Origin: Argentina anserina
Taxonomy: Eukaryota; Streptophyta; Magnoliopsida; Rosales; Rosaceae
Direction: 5' to 3'
Assembly (NCBI RefSeq): GCF_933775445.1
Contig: NC_065875.1
Span: 744,001 to 808,000, forward strand
Length of the DNA stretch: 64,000 nucleotides
Shown in pieces: positions 36,301 to 45,461 of the stretch (position 1 is the first letter of the stretch; each line of letters starts with the position of its first letter). The position numbers and the translations under genes were made by a program. The notes under the pieces were generated by a model. It saw nothing but the letters and a program-made list of their open reading frames with translations, did no database searches and was not told where the DNA came from.

Positions 36301-36574
36301 ATTGCTCCAAGCTGAAAAGCAGCCAGCTTCACCTCCTCAAGGGTAACAGATCGACAAAGATCAAGATTCATCTCTGGGGTAACAATCGGAGACACTCCAG
36401 ATAGGGAATCCCCCCAATCCCTACTACCCCTACTAGTAAACATCAACTGAAATTGCTGCTCAAACTCACCTCTGATCTGACCATCCCCAACTAGCCATTT
36501 ATCAACATCATTATGGATCTTAATAATACGATTTCGTTGCCGACGATGAAGAGTAGAAAGGTGAAAGAGATCTT
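33324..36574 (-). mobile_element. 5'-truncated L1-type LINE with RNase H
   Basis: A non-LTR retrotransposon lies on the minus strand, about 3.25 kb long. It is flanked by a perfect 15-bp TSD, AATTATTCTATTCGT (33309-33323 and 36575-36589). Its 3' end shows a short A-tail (T-run at 33324-33330 on the plus strand). Order on the minus strand: end of the linker, reverse transcriptase, zinc-knuckle region, RNase H. ORF1 and the endonuclease are missing, as in an ordinary truncated insertion. Confidence 0.92.
33515..36446 (-). pseudogene. LINE ORF2 remnant (RT, zf-RVT, RNase H)
   Basis: Four open pieces are broken by stops and frameshifts. RT runs from about 36446 to 35100. Its landmarks are GPDGFPGIFYHKY, FRPISLCNNSYKILSKLLSN, LDMNKAYDRVEWDFL, GLRQGDPLSPYLF and the active site FADDS. 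A frameshift falls near 35322-35413 and a stop just upstream of 34975. The last piece (33515-34975, 486 codons) is open throughout. It has a CPVCGGEDESIEHALLLC zinc motif and an RNase H domain with the three acidic positions visible (CTDACW, EIVEACA, FRSDSQ). A plant L1 with C-terminal RNase H fits best. It is not functional as a whole. Confidence 0.88.
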
Positions 36575-36589
36575 AATTATTCTATTCGT

Positions 36590-37099
36590 CACTAACGTGT
36601 AACACTAGTTTTTCAATTTTATGTACGTTTCATGCAAATCTGACTGTTAATAGTTGGACGGCATATATATATATATATATATATCCATGCCACTATGCGT
36701 ACAACTGTACAAGGTGGAAATCGGTATCGAGCCATATATCATGTATGCGCTCATTATTAGATCATATGTATATAAATATACAATGAAATTTATTACTCCA
36801 TCATAAATAGAGCTCAATTTCATCTTGAGTTCGATCTATAGAGTGTGAAATAAAATGGTTGAAATTGACATGGAAACTGATGACGTACACGTACGTTGAG
36901 ACATATATAATGTCATTCGAGCAATGCCTCTGCTGATTTAGAGTTTTGTTGTTTTGGACATGCAAGATCTGATATTTCGAGAGATTAACTAACGAGAGCA
37001 AGCTCGAAGAGTTTCTATCCAGAATGAAGGTTCACTCTATAAATCACCTTGAAATTACGAGTAAATTTTGTTATTTGACTCACTTTTCAGTCAAATTTA
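36590..37099. other. Unassigned AT-rich sequence
   Basis: No gene or known repeat is recognised. An (AT)n run lies near 36664-36684. This DNA predates the LINE insertion, because the LINE target site lies in it, and it does not belong to the GLP units. Confidence 0.45.
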
Positions 37100-37289
37100 T
37101 CTCTACCATATATATGTCTTAGAATATAATGAATAGATCACTCAGGTAATCAAAGCTATTTCATGAATATTGTTCGTATTCTGCATTTTCTATAGGTTGG
37201 TAGTTCTGGTAATATCAGGATGTCATGTACACAGTGGATAAGATTTCTCTCCATGAGAGCTTCTTTTAACAAATTGAGTGTGTTTACAG

Positions 37290-37610
37290 GCAGAGACTGA
37301 ATCTCATGTGCAACCTGGATCCGTATCAGTGTATGTTCATTATGGACCAAGTAGATCTAAGGATGCAAATCTTTTAGCTCAAACCGATGTTGTGATCACT
37401 CTACATATGGAGTTTTAGCATCAGAATATTCTATAGAGGTAGTATAAAAACTTCCTATTTGACATTGTTTTTGAGTTCTGTTCTTGTGTATGCAAGCTGA
37501 GTTTGTGCATCTTTTCATTTCTCCTTGCCTCTGCATCTAGAATTCTATGGAAAGTGGGGGACTTTACTCAGTTAGTTAGTTTAGAGTGGTTCTTGATGAG
37601 GCACATACCA
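37290..37610 (+). pseudogene. RAD5/SNF2-like helicase fragment (captured, broken)
   Basis: Two exon pieces are visible with splice-like borders. The first (37290-37438) encodes ETESHVQPGSVSVYVHYG and ends near a VVIT-like string, where a small insertion shifts the frame into a stop. The second (37541-37610) encodes SMESGGLYSV, then a stop where Trp is expected, then FRVVLDEAHT, which contains the Walker B DEAH box. The order and wording match the SNF2 helicase core of plant RAD5 proteins (DNA damage tolerance) as I know the family. The rest of the gene is absent, so it is a dead fragment. Confidence 0.72.
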
Positions 37611-38136
37611 CGGAAGATCACTCATATCCGTCTCAAACTTGCATGGTTTTTGTACTTTTAAGATTCAAAACGAGGAATGTTTTGTTCGTTATTTTGTAAG
37701 AATGTGGGAGATTAATGTTATAGAAACATAATATGCAAGCCAATTTTGTAGCTCTAGGCTATTATGTACCGCAAAGTTTCATAGTGCTTACAATAATTCT
37801 TCCATGATCTTAATTCTTCGCAACACATAATTTTATTTCCTTGCAACACACGAAATGACCTCTATATATGAATCATGTTTCATAGATACTTATTATGAGA
37901 TTAATTGTGAATGTAAAACGGTGATTTTAATTTCAATCCTAAAGGGAAAAGATACAACCTGAATGGCCTCAAATCTTTTGGTACACCTCCTAAATCTATT
38001 GGTCTCAAGTTGGATTGTTATGATTCCACTTTTGGAATGTTATTATTTAGGTACAACCTAAAGAGAAATCTAACTTGCATTATCTTTTTTTTTTGGATTC
38101 TATGTTCATATTTAGCTCCGTTTTAGCAATATTAAC

Positions 38137-38166
38137 CCCGTAGTAAAGTGCGGGCAAATTGCCTGA
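38137..38166 (+). repeat. Helitron 3' terminus: hairpin plus CTGA
   Basis: TTAACCCCG...GTGCGGGC is followed by AAATTG and CTGA. It is closely related to the terminus at 39336-39368. Confidence 0.6.
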
Positions 38167-38567
38167 TATTTATCTATATAACATGGATACGAGAAAAATT
38201 GAGTATGTCTGTATTATACCCGTGTCGGATTCGGATACGGTATGAATACGTGTATATCCATGGATGAAAAAACATATCATAACTATGTAGTGCAAAGTCA
38301 ACTCAACGATACTGTCGGGATACGATTTATATACGTTTTAGGGTACAATTATCCTTTTAATGTTGATAAAACCTAAATGGCTAAATGTATAAGCCACACA
38401 ATCTCTTTCGTTGCTTTGAAGGAGACCGAGGGAGGTGAACCCAGACGAAATCATCTGCAATCTTCTATACCTTCCCTCGCAGGTCTTCGAATCCGAGAAA
38501 AACCCCATATTCTCTCCCTCCCTCTCTCTCCCTCTCTCTCTCTCTCTCTTCCCGTCACCAAAAAAAG
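38167..38567 (+). promoter_or_regulatory. Probable promoter and 5' UTR exon of the BED/hAT-derived gene
   Basis: A pyrimidine-rich (CT)n stretch (about 38515-38550) is followed by a good splice donor (AAAAAAG then GTACGA at 38568). A matching acceptor (TTATGTGCAG, ending 39610) lies just before the start codon at 39638. This suggests a non-coding first exon and a roughly 1-kb 5' UTR intron. Transcription is inferred. Confidence 0.4.
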
Positions 38568-39335
38568 GTACGACTCATCTCTTCAGTAGTTTGATTGAGT
38601 TTCCTTTGATTAGTGTGCTCTGTATTTAGTTTGACATTGATGAATTGGTTAAGAACTAGCAAGAATCACCTGCACTAGGAATTGTTCTGCTTTGCTCTGG
38701 ATTCTTCTTGCTTTGTTTTGAACTACATATATAACTAGGAATTGGGGCAAAACCCATCTCCGAGATTTCCCCCAAAATCAAAACCTGCACGATTCTTACC
38801 GTACACTCCTCCCTCTCCTGTTTCCATTCAGATCCCATTTCTCACTACTACTTGTTTCCTTAATCCTCAGCTTCTGCGCATCTGGGACTTCCTCGATTGA
38901 CAATTACCACCAAGCGTGAATTTCTTTTGATTGCCCTTCTCTGCATTTGTTTTTGTTTTTATTTTTGCTTAAAGAATTGAATGTCAATGGCCCAAGGAGT
39001 TCCACTATTGTGTCTGGTTTACAATCTGTCTGTCTGTGAGCTTCTAATCTTGTTAAGTTGTCTAAACATGTCTTTTTAGGATTCTGTAAGTGTATTTGTT
39101 ACATTGTTCTCACTGTCTAGAGTTTAGTATGTAACAAGAAGCTTGATATGGTCCCTAAGTTGTCCGTAAATTTAAATGTGAAAAGGCCAGAAGGGACGGA
39201 AGTAAACATCAATTTATTATTATATTCTTTGTATGTACATTTATCCTTCTAATTTAAATTGTCATTTTGGTTTCACTTTTGCTATCAAATTTCTATCTTC
39301 ATGTTTTGCTCCGTTCTTATTTTGTTAGCAGTATT

Positions 39336-39368
39336 AACCCCGCAGCGGAGCGCGGGCAAATTGCCTAG
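39336..39368 (+). repeat. Second Helitron-like 3' terminus
   Basis: A GC-rich hairpin (CCCCGCAGCGGAGCGCGGGC) is followed by AAATTGC and CTAG (39365-39368), then T. It resembles the terminus ending at 38166 over about 65 bases. No convincing 5' end was found, so it may be a truncated element. Confidence 0.55.
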
Positions 39369-39425
39369 TCATGGATTATCTGTTAGCAGAGCAAATTGCC
39401 TAGTCATGGATTATCTGTTAGCAGA
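39356..39425 (+). repeat. Exact 35-bp tandem duplication
   Basis: The 35 bases 39356-39390 are repeated without change at 39391-39425. The unit begins inside the Helitron-like hairpin end (GCAAATTGCCTAG) and continues into flanking DNA. The duplication therefore happened after the element inserted. Confidence 0.9.
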
Positions 39426-39637
39426 TTTACTAGAAAATCTTTGAGTTTGGTGTGCTTGTTATTTTTCGTTCCTCTACATTGTTTTCAGCCGTACAGAGAA
39501 GTCATATCCTTGTGTCTTGTTTGTGCATGTCCAAACTTGGACGTGATCCTGTATACTTATGGGTTAGTGATCATTATTGATGAATCTGTTTGCATGTTTG
39601 TTATGTGCAGATTCTGTTGAATCACTAGGTCAATGCA

Positions 39638-41608
39638 ATGGATATGTCAGATGCTGTAATTGTGAAGTCAACCAGATTAAAATCTGTTGTCTGGAATGAC
39701 TTTGATAGGATTAAGAAAGGCGATACATGTATTGCTGTTTGTAGACATTGTAAAAAGAAACTCAGTGGGTCAAGTACTAGTGGGACATCACATTTGAGGA
39801 ATCATTTGATAAGGTGTCAGAGAAGAGCCAACTTACCTCCTCTTTATACAACAAGAGAAAAGAAAAAGGATGGAGCTCTTACTATTGCAAGTTTCGATCA
39901 AGAACAGCAGAAGGATGAAGCTATTAACCTCGTGAATATTAGGTTTGAGCAAGAGCAAACAAAAGATGACATCGGTAACTATGGGAGTAGTAACTTTAAT
40001 CAAACAAGAAGTAGATTTGATCTTGCTCGAATGATAGTTTTACATGGTTATCCATTGGCTATGGTTGAGCAGGTTGGATTCAGAGTATTTGTCAAAAATC
40101 TACAGCCATTCTTTGAGCTTGTGTCTTCTGAAGTAGTGGAGGCTGATTGTCTGGAGATCTATGCCAAAGAGAAGCAGAAGGTGAGTGAAGTCTTGGATAA
40201 GTTGCCTGGTAAAATCAGCCTTGCTGCTGATATGTGGGCTTCCTTGGATGGTTCTGAGTTTTTGTGTTTGACTGCACACTACATTGATGAATCTTGGCAG
40301 TTGAATAAGAAGATTTTGAGTTTCATCATGGTTGACTCTTCTCATACAGAAGACATGCTTTCAGAGACTATCATAAGATCTCTTATGGATTGGGATATCG
40401 ATCGGAAGTTGTTCTCCATGACATTTGATAGCTTTTCCACCAATGACAATATAGCCTTGAAAGTCAGAGACAGGCAGTGCCAAAATAAGTTCCTTTATTG
40501 CAATGGCCAATTATTTGATGTACGCTGTGCAGTAAATGTTATCAATATGATGGTTCAGGATTCTCTTGAAGCTCTAGGTGAGATGACATCTAAGCTTCGA
40601 GGAAGTGTACGGTATGTCAGAAGTTCGCAAGTAATTCAATCAAAATTTGATGAGTTAGCTCGTGAAGTTGGAATCCAGGGTGAGAGGTGCATATGTCTAG
40701 ACAATCCATTACAATGGAACTCCACATATGCTATGGTTGAAATTGTGTTGGAGCACCGAGCTGTATTTGCTATGTTGCAAGAGAATGACCCTGTCTACAC
40801 AATGTGCCCATCTGATACTGAATGGGATAGAGCCACTGTCATCACGAGCTATTTGAAGCACTTTCTTGAGGTTACTAATGCTTTTACAAGATTCAAGTCT
40901 CCAACTGCAAATCTTTATTTTCATGAGCTCTGTGGTGTATACGTGCACTTGAATGAGTGGTGCAAGAATCCAGATGATTATATAAGTTCTTTAGCCTTTA
41001 AGATGAGGAGCAAATTTGAAGAATATTGGCAGAGATGCAGCTTGGGATTAGCAGTTGCGGCTGTATTAGATCCACAGTTTAAGATGAAATTGGTTGAGTA
41101 TTATTATGCGCAAATTTTTGGAACTGGTGCCCCGGCTCGGATTGCTGATGTTTATGAGTGCGTCAAACAGCTCTATGACGAACATTCCATCAGCTTAGCT
41201 TCCTTGGATCAAGGGTTGGCTTGGCAAGTAGGTGGTGGTTCTCGCTTGCCCAGTTTTGGAAGGGACTCAAGGGATAGGCTGACTGGCTTTGATACTTACC
41301 TGCAGGAAACTACTCAAAGTGATGGCTCGAAGTCAGATTTGGACAAGTACTTGGAGGAACCTCATTTTCCTCGTAATGCCCCTGGATTTAACGTGTTAAA
41401 TTGGTGGAAAGTTCACACTCCTAGATATCCTATTTTATCTATGGTGGCGCGCAACGTGTTGGGAATGCCTATGTCGAAAGCTTCATTGGATTCAGCATTC
41501 AACACCAGTGGAAGAGTGCTTGATCGTGATTGGGGTTCACAGAAACCTGCTACTATCCAAGCATTGATGTGCGCACAAGACTGGATACGAAGTGAACTGG
41601 AAAGCTAA
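39638..41608 (+). CDS. BED zinc-finger, hAT transposase-derived protein (RICESLEEPER-like)
   Basis: A single open frame of 656 residues is undisturbed by stops. The BED zinc finger is at about residues 13-65 (VVWNDFDRIK, CRHCKKKLSGSS, HLRNHLIRC). The hAT core follows, with ISLAADMWASLDG and TFDSFSTND supplying two of the acidic catalytic positions. The C-terminal dimerisation region is at about 565-650 (LNWWKVHTPRYPILSMVARN). The conserved RCxxHxxN motif reads RCAVNVIN, so His is Asn. The usual ASESAFS near the C-terminus reads SLDSAFN, so the third catalytic Glu is Asp. An intact frame with altered catalytic positions suggests a domesticated gene of the DAYSLEEPER/RICESLEEPER type, a nuclear DNA-binding protein. 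A recent but inactive transposon copy is the alternative. A 5' UTR intron is likely. Confidence 0.85.
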   Translation: MDMSDAVIVKSTRLKSVVWNDFDRIKKGDTCIAVCRHCKKKLSGSSTSGTSHLRNHLIRCQRRANLPPLYTTREKKKDGALTIASFDQEQQKDEAINLVNIRFEQEQTKDDIGNYGSSNFNQTRSRFDLARMIVLHGYPLAMVEQVGFRVFVKNLQPFFELVSSEVVEADCLEIYAKEKQKVSEVLDKLPGKISLAADMWASLDGSEFLCLTAHYIDESWQLNKKILSFIMVDSSHTEDMLSETIIRSLMDWDIDRKLFSMTFDSFSTNDNIALKVRDRQCQNKFLYCNGQLFDVRCAVNVINMMVQDSLEALGEMTSKLRGSVRYVRSSQVIQSKFDELAREVGIQGERCICLDNPLQWNSTYAMVEIVLEHRAVFAMLQENDPVYTMCPSDTEWDRATVITSYLKHFLEVTNAFTRFKSPTANLYFHELCGVYVHLNEWCKNPDDYISSLAFKMRSKFEEYWQRCSLGLAVAAVLDPQFKMKLVEYYYAQIFGTGAPARIADVYECVKQLYDEHSISLASLDQGLAWQVGGGSRLPSFGRDSRDRLTGFDTYLQETTQSDGSKSDLDKYLEEPHFPRNAPGFNVLNWWKVHTPRYPILSMVARNVLGMPMSKASLDSAFNTSGRVLDRDWGSQKPATIQALMCAQDWIRSELES

Positions 41609-42074
41609 TTTAGTTCAGTTTTAGTTCTTTGTTTATTTCGATTGTAGATCATATTATTTATCTTCTTTAATTTCCAGATACTCCCGATGCAGGTGAAAAT
41701 TCTGAAGCCAATTTTATTGTCTTCATTGCATTTTTGATTGTATTGTGAGAATGTAGTAGGATATGTAACATGGCGATGAAGTGTTGCCAAGTTTTGGCCC
41801 AATGGCTAAAGGAGAAGTAGAAGCTGGTGATTCAAAGTTGGTAATTGTATGCTAATTTCTTTTCCGGGTTTGATCTTATTGTACAGATGAACTTCTAGCT
41901 ATTGAGATGAGATATTTTGAAAATCGTTCTAATTGCTGACCACTGTTGGAACTTTGTTTTCTTTCTTTGTAAGCCAAAGAAGAGAAAAGTGGGCAAATTG
42001 GCATGGTTGCCTTGTTTATTTATCGAAACAAAGCAGTACAAAGTACAAACCAACCTGCATAATTCTCAAATGCT
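41609..42074. other. 3' flank of the hAT-derived gene
   Basis: This is 3' UTR and spacer. No terminal inverted repeat or target duplication could be matched with the sequence upstream of the gene. GLP-unit flank sequence resumes at about 42075. Confidence 0.45.
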
Positions 42075-42712
42075 TCCTTTTTTTTTTTTGTTGGTCTGAA
42101 TACTCGATGCATCCCGGAAGTAAAGGATTTACATGTATGTCAGTATGTGTAATAAAACACAACTAGAGATCAACTTGTTCTACATGTATGTCAGTACGTA
42201 TTTTGAACACTACTAGAGATCAACTTGTTCTATGAACAAAAACACTTTTCTCATTGATTGTGGTTATCCAAAGCATAATATTAATTTCGGTGAACAAAAA
42301 TACTTCCATTATCTAGTTAAATAAAGCTTCATCTACATAGAAGAGTACTGCACATTACTTTTGATCTGTCGATCTGAAGTCTTAATAAATTGTTGACTGA
42401 ATTTAGTAAATCCTAGTAAATGATATTGTATGGTTGGTCAAAAAAAAAAAAAAGGAAAGTTATTTAGAATGGTGTAGAATTCTGAATTCGTTGTTGTCTT
42501 AACCAGAGCCAATTTGAGATGTGTAATCTGCAAAGTAAGAATGCTACATAATTACAATTATGTGCAACCTATGCAAATGTATATGCCAATATTGGGGCCA
42601 GGAACTAGCCTTCAGGTTATATCAGCAAACAAACTACAATTACGACCTGCCTGCTAATACCAGAATCTATCATATCAAGTTTTGTTAACAAAGTCCTACA
42701 AAGAATTAAAGC

Positions 42713-43255
42713 GATGATGATAGTAATGGTGGTGATGGTGTTGATGAGGTTGATGGTGGTGAAGATGATAATTTGGATGAAGATCTCCTAGTTGATGAGG
42801 ATGCTGATTTTGAAGCATGAAGCATGAAGCATAGTTTAACAATTGTTCTTAATATTTGGTTGTTACATTTTAGACTTTAGAACTTTGATTTCAAGCTATA
42901 TTGGTGCATTTGTTGGATTATATAGTTCTAGACTTTTGTTACTTTACTTATTATATGTATGCATGACAATTCTTATGTTTTAAATAGGTTTGTTTATTAT
43001 TTTTATCTTTGTTATCCACTTATCATGGATGACAATTATTTTTATCATGCATGATGAGTAGATAACATTTAAATAGGTCAATTCTTATGCATGACAATTA
43101 TTCTTCAAGTGACATGTATAAGAGTAATTGTTACATTTAAATAGGTTTGTTTATTATTTTTATGTCGTAAGGCTTACGCTTTTTACGCCTTAAGCGTTAA
43201 AACTCAAGGCTCTCGCAAAAACGCCTTGAGGTACGCCTTCGCGTTTTAAAACACT
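42713..43255 (+). mobile_element. 3' end fragment of a hAT element
   Basis: The insertion lies between GAATTAAAGC and GATGTAGAGAAGCC; in unit A these are joined (15948-15970). It starts with an acidic reading frame (GGEDDNLDEDLLVDEDADFEA, stop near 42820) typical of the C-terminal tail of plant hAT transposases. It ends with a run of ACGCCTTAAGCG-like motifs before AAAACACT. The 5' part of the element is missing and no clean TSD was found. Confidence 0.55.
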
Positions 43256-43340
43256 GATGTAGAGAAGCCTCAGTACCTGATGCAAATAAACTAGACTTAG
43301 CACGAAGGGAGAGGAAGGAGTCGTTGGAAATCATTGGAAC

Positions 43341-43436
43341 GGGAGGTCTAGGAAAGAATGATACCTTTGATGTACTTGATTAATATCCAATTAAGTGTTA
43401 AGTGGGTATCCTTTCCAATTTCCTTGACCTCCCGCC
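43341..43436. repeat. Imperfect inverted repeat (hairpin), unit D
   Basis: GGGAGGTCTAGGAAAG with ATACC pairs with GGTATCCTTTCC and GACCTCCCGCC. A 6-base insertion lies within the right arm. Confidence 0.6.
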
Positions 43437-43799
43437 CCAGATTTTCTGCAAGGCTCTCTCTCCCTTTGTTCTAGTCACTTGATTTCTACCCATCCTCGAT
43501 TTCTTTCTTTATAAATGACTAGTGAATGAAACTGGTATTATCATTTGTGTGTGTATATATATATACTACTACTACTACTATGCAGAGGGTTTGTGACAGT
43601 TGGGAAAGTCAAAGCAATTTGCTGGATTATAAATTACAAAGGACTTCTCAGACTTCTATGTAGGAAGTAGGAACTGATTTTTACTGTTCAAACACATTCG
43701 GTAGGCCTCATTCTCTCTTAATATTAGAATCCTAAGTTTGGGTAATTTGTCTTGTTCACCCCTAAATCAACATTTTCAGTTTTTCACACAGACGAAACA

Positions 43800-43925
43800 T
43801 GGTGGTAACATCAACAATATAGTCGTGGTAACATCAACAATATAGTCATGGTAACATCAACAATATAGTCATTTCTTGCTAACATGGTGGTAACACCAAC
43901 ATTTTCACCAGACGAAACATGGTGG
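43800..43925 (+). repeat. 24-bp tandem repeat (GTGGTAACATCAACAATATA)
   Basis: Three consecutive copies of GTGGTAACATCAACAATATAGTC and close variants, followed by degenerate ones, lie in the distal promoter of the third GLP gene. The other units have one copy. Confidence 0.85.
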
Positions 43926-44290
43926 TAACACAAATGTACACCAGCTAACTTGTATGAGTTGTATCACTCGGTTTTCTCTGATCATTTCTTGCTCCTCCAC
44001 TCTTCTCCTGTAGCTTCAGAGATATAGTCACAATTAGCCTCGGTTCACACTTGATTACCTTGAATAGTATCAGCTCAAACTTAATAATATTTCAAAAATG
44101 GATATACTCTATTTTAAGACATGGAGCGGGTCAATTAGCTAGGCTCTCAAGAATTGGTACACAATCCAAGTCTTTAACTGCTTCTGAAATCTGAATACCA
44201 AGGGAATTAATTATTCGAAGTTACTACCTGCCTCCACAGACAAAGCAAGTGAAGACCAGTTCATATGTATTTCTCTCCATCTCTTCCATC

Positions 44291-44298
44291 TATAAATA
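44291..44298 (+). promoter_or_regulatory. TATA box of the third GLP gene
   Basis: TATAAATA lies 85 bases before the start codon, followed by CGCATTTGCTCCAGAC as in its sister genes. Confidence 0.75.
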
Positions 44299-44382
44299 CG
44301 CATTTGCTCCAGACAATATTTTCATCCACCTCCAATTCTCTCTTATACAAAACACTTAACATATACGCGTATTGAGATCACG

Positions 44383-44542
44383 ATGATGAAGGGTGCTCAT
44401 TTCCCTGCTGCTGCTGCTTTTGCCCTACTGGCACTGGCTACCTTCCACCTTGTCTCTGCCTCTGATCCTAGTTCTCTTCAAGATTTCTGTGTAGCACTCA
44501 AACCCAACGAAACTGCTGGTAGAGACTAGCGTCTACTCACTA

Positions 44543-44582
<40 letters not shown>

Positions 44583-45176
44583 GAATGCATGTTCTGATAT
44601 CGTGTTTTTTCCATGCATATTGCAGTGTTTGTGAATGGGATAGTCTGCAAGGACCCTAAGCTTGTAACAGCAAATGATTTCTTCTTTTTCGGGCTCCAGA
44701 ATCCTGGAAACACATCAGGCCCGCTTGGTTCCAGGGTCACCCCGGTGAATGTGGAGCAGATAGGAGGACTGAACACTCTTGGTATCTCCCTTGCTCGCAT
44801 AGACTACGCACCATATGGACTTAACCCTCCTCACACCCACCCCCGGGGCTCGGAAATCCTTGTGGTCATGGAAGGCACACTATTGGTTGGCTTCGTCACA
44901 TCCAACCCTGAAAACCGCCTAATCACCAAAGTGTTGAACGCGGGAGATGTGTTTGTCTTCCCAGTTGGTCTTATTCACTTCCAGTTCAACATAGGAAAGG
45001 GCAAAGCTGTGGCTTTTGCCGGACTGAGCAGCCAGAACCCAGGTCTCATCATCATAGCTAATAATGTGTTCGGCTCCACACCTCCAATCAACCTTGATGT
45101 TCTCACTAAGGCCTTCCAGGTTGACAACAATGTCGTTCAGTATCTCCAGAAGCAGTTCTGGTATGACAACAATTAA
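44383..45176 (+). CDS. GLP: Germin-like protein 3, two exons
   Basis: This is a secreted Mn-type cupin of the germin-like family. Exons 44383-44518 and 44626-45176 give 228 residues. The signal peptide is one Ala shorter than in copy 1. Ligands H115, H117, E122 and H163 are intact. It is closest to copy 1 in the coding region ([21 protein letters not shown], single-Gly YGLNPP), with one private change in the exon 2 start (Lys to Ile in NGIVCKDP). Its proximal promoter is closest to copy 4 (ATACGCGTATTGAGATCACG). The intron contains a short (TATATG)n microsatellite. A full-length Gypsy element begins 285 bases after the stop codon. Confidence 0.93.
44543..44584 (+). repeat. (TATATG)n microsatellite in a GLP intron
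   Basis: About six units of TATATG lie within the 107-bp intron of the third GLP gene. The other three copies have a single unit. Confidence 0.9.
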
Positions 45177-45461
45177 GAACATTGCAACATCCTAACAAAT
45201 GTATTACGTACGATGGCCATATATATCCCATACCATACAACTCAAACTTAGTTTGAGTACACATAAAATGTCAGTGTGTTGTGTAATCTCCTTTATTGAT
45301 CAGTGAATTATTGGAATTTGATTATGCATCATATATATAGAAGTGCGTTTTGTCTCTAATTTTTCTGTAGTCTAGACAATTCATAAAGAAGACTTGGGCT
45401 AATATTTAGAATTCATTCTACAATAAACATTGAACTTCTACCAAAGATAATCACATGTCAG
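45177..45461 (+). repeat. 3' UTR and flank of the third GLP gene
   Basis: This matches the 3' flank of GLP copies 1 and 2 with small changes. It ends in GTCAG (45457-45461), the target duplication of the Gypsy element. The flank continues at 56242. Confidence 0.7.

Larger units (their letters stand above)
37100..38166 (+). mobile_element. Helitron-like element carrying a helicase gene fragment
   Basis: The proposed 5' end TCTCTACCATATATATG follows an A at 37099 and fits the TCTCTAC-type start of plant Helitrons. The proposed 3' end has a GC-rich imperfect hairpin (CCCCG...TGCGGGC, 38137-38154), then CAAATTG and CTGA (CTRR) at 38163-38166, followed by T. Insertion between A and T without a TSD is the Helitron rule. 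There is no Rep/helicase of its own. It holds a two-exon fragment of a RAD5-like gene (37290-37610). The 5' boundary is the weaker call. Confidence 0.6.
42075..44382 (+). repeat. GLP unit D intergenic block and promoter
   Basis: The block matches 15350-17350 (CTGAATACTCGATGCATCCC, CTCATTGATTGTGGTTATCC, and so on). It is interrupted by a hAT fragment at 42713-43255. It holds the hairpin at 43341-43436 and a triple 24-bp repeat near 43800. It ends with the promoter of the third GLP gene. Confidence 0.72.
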
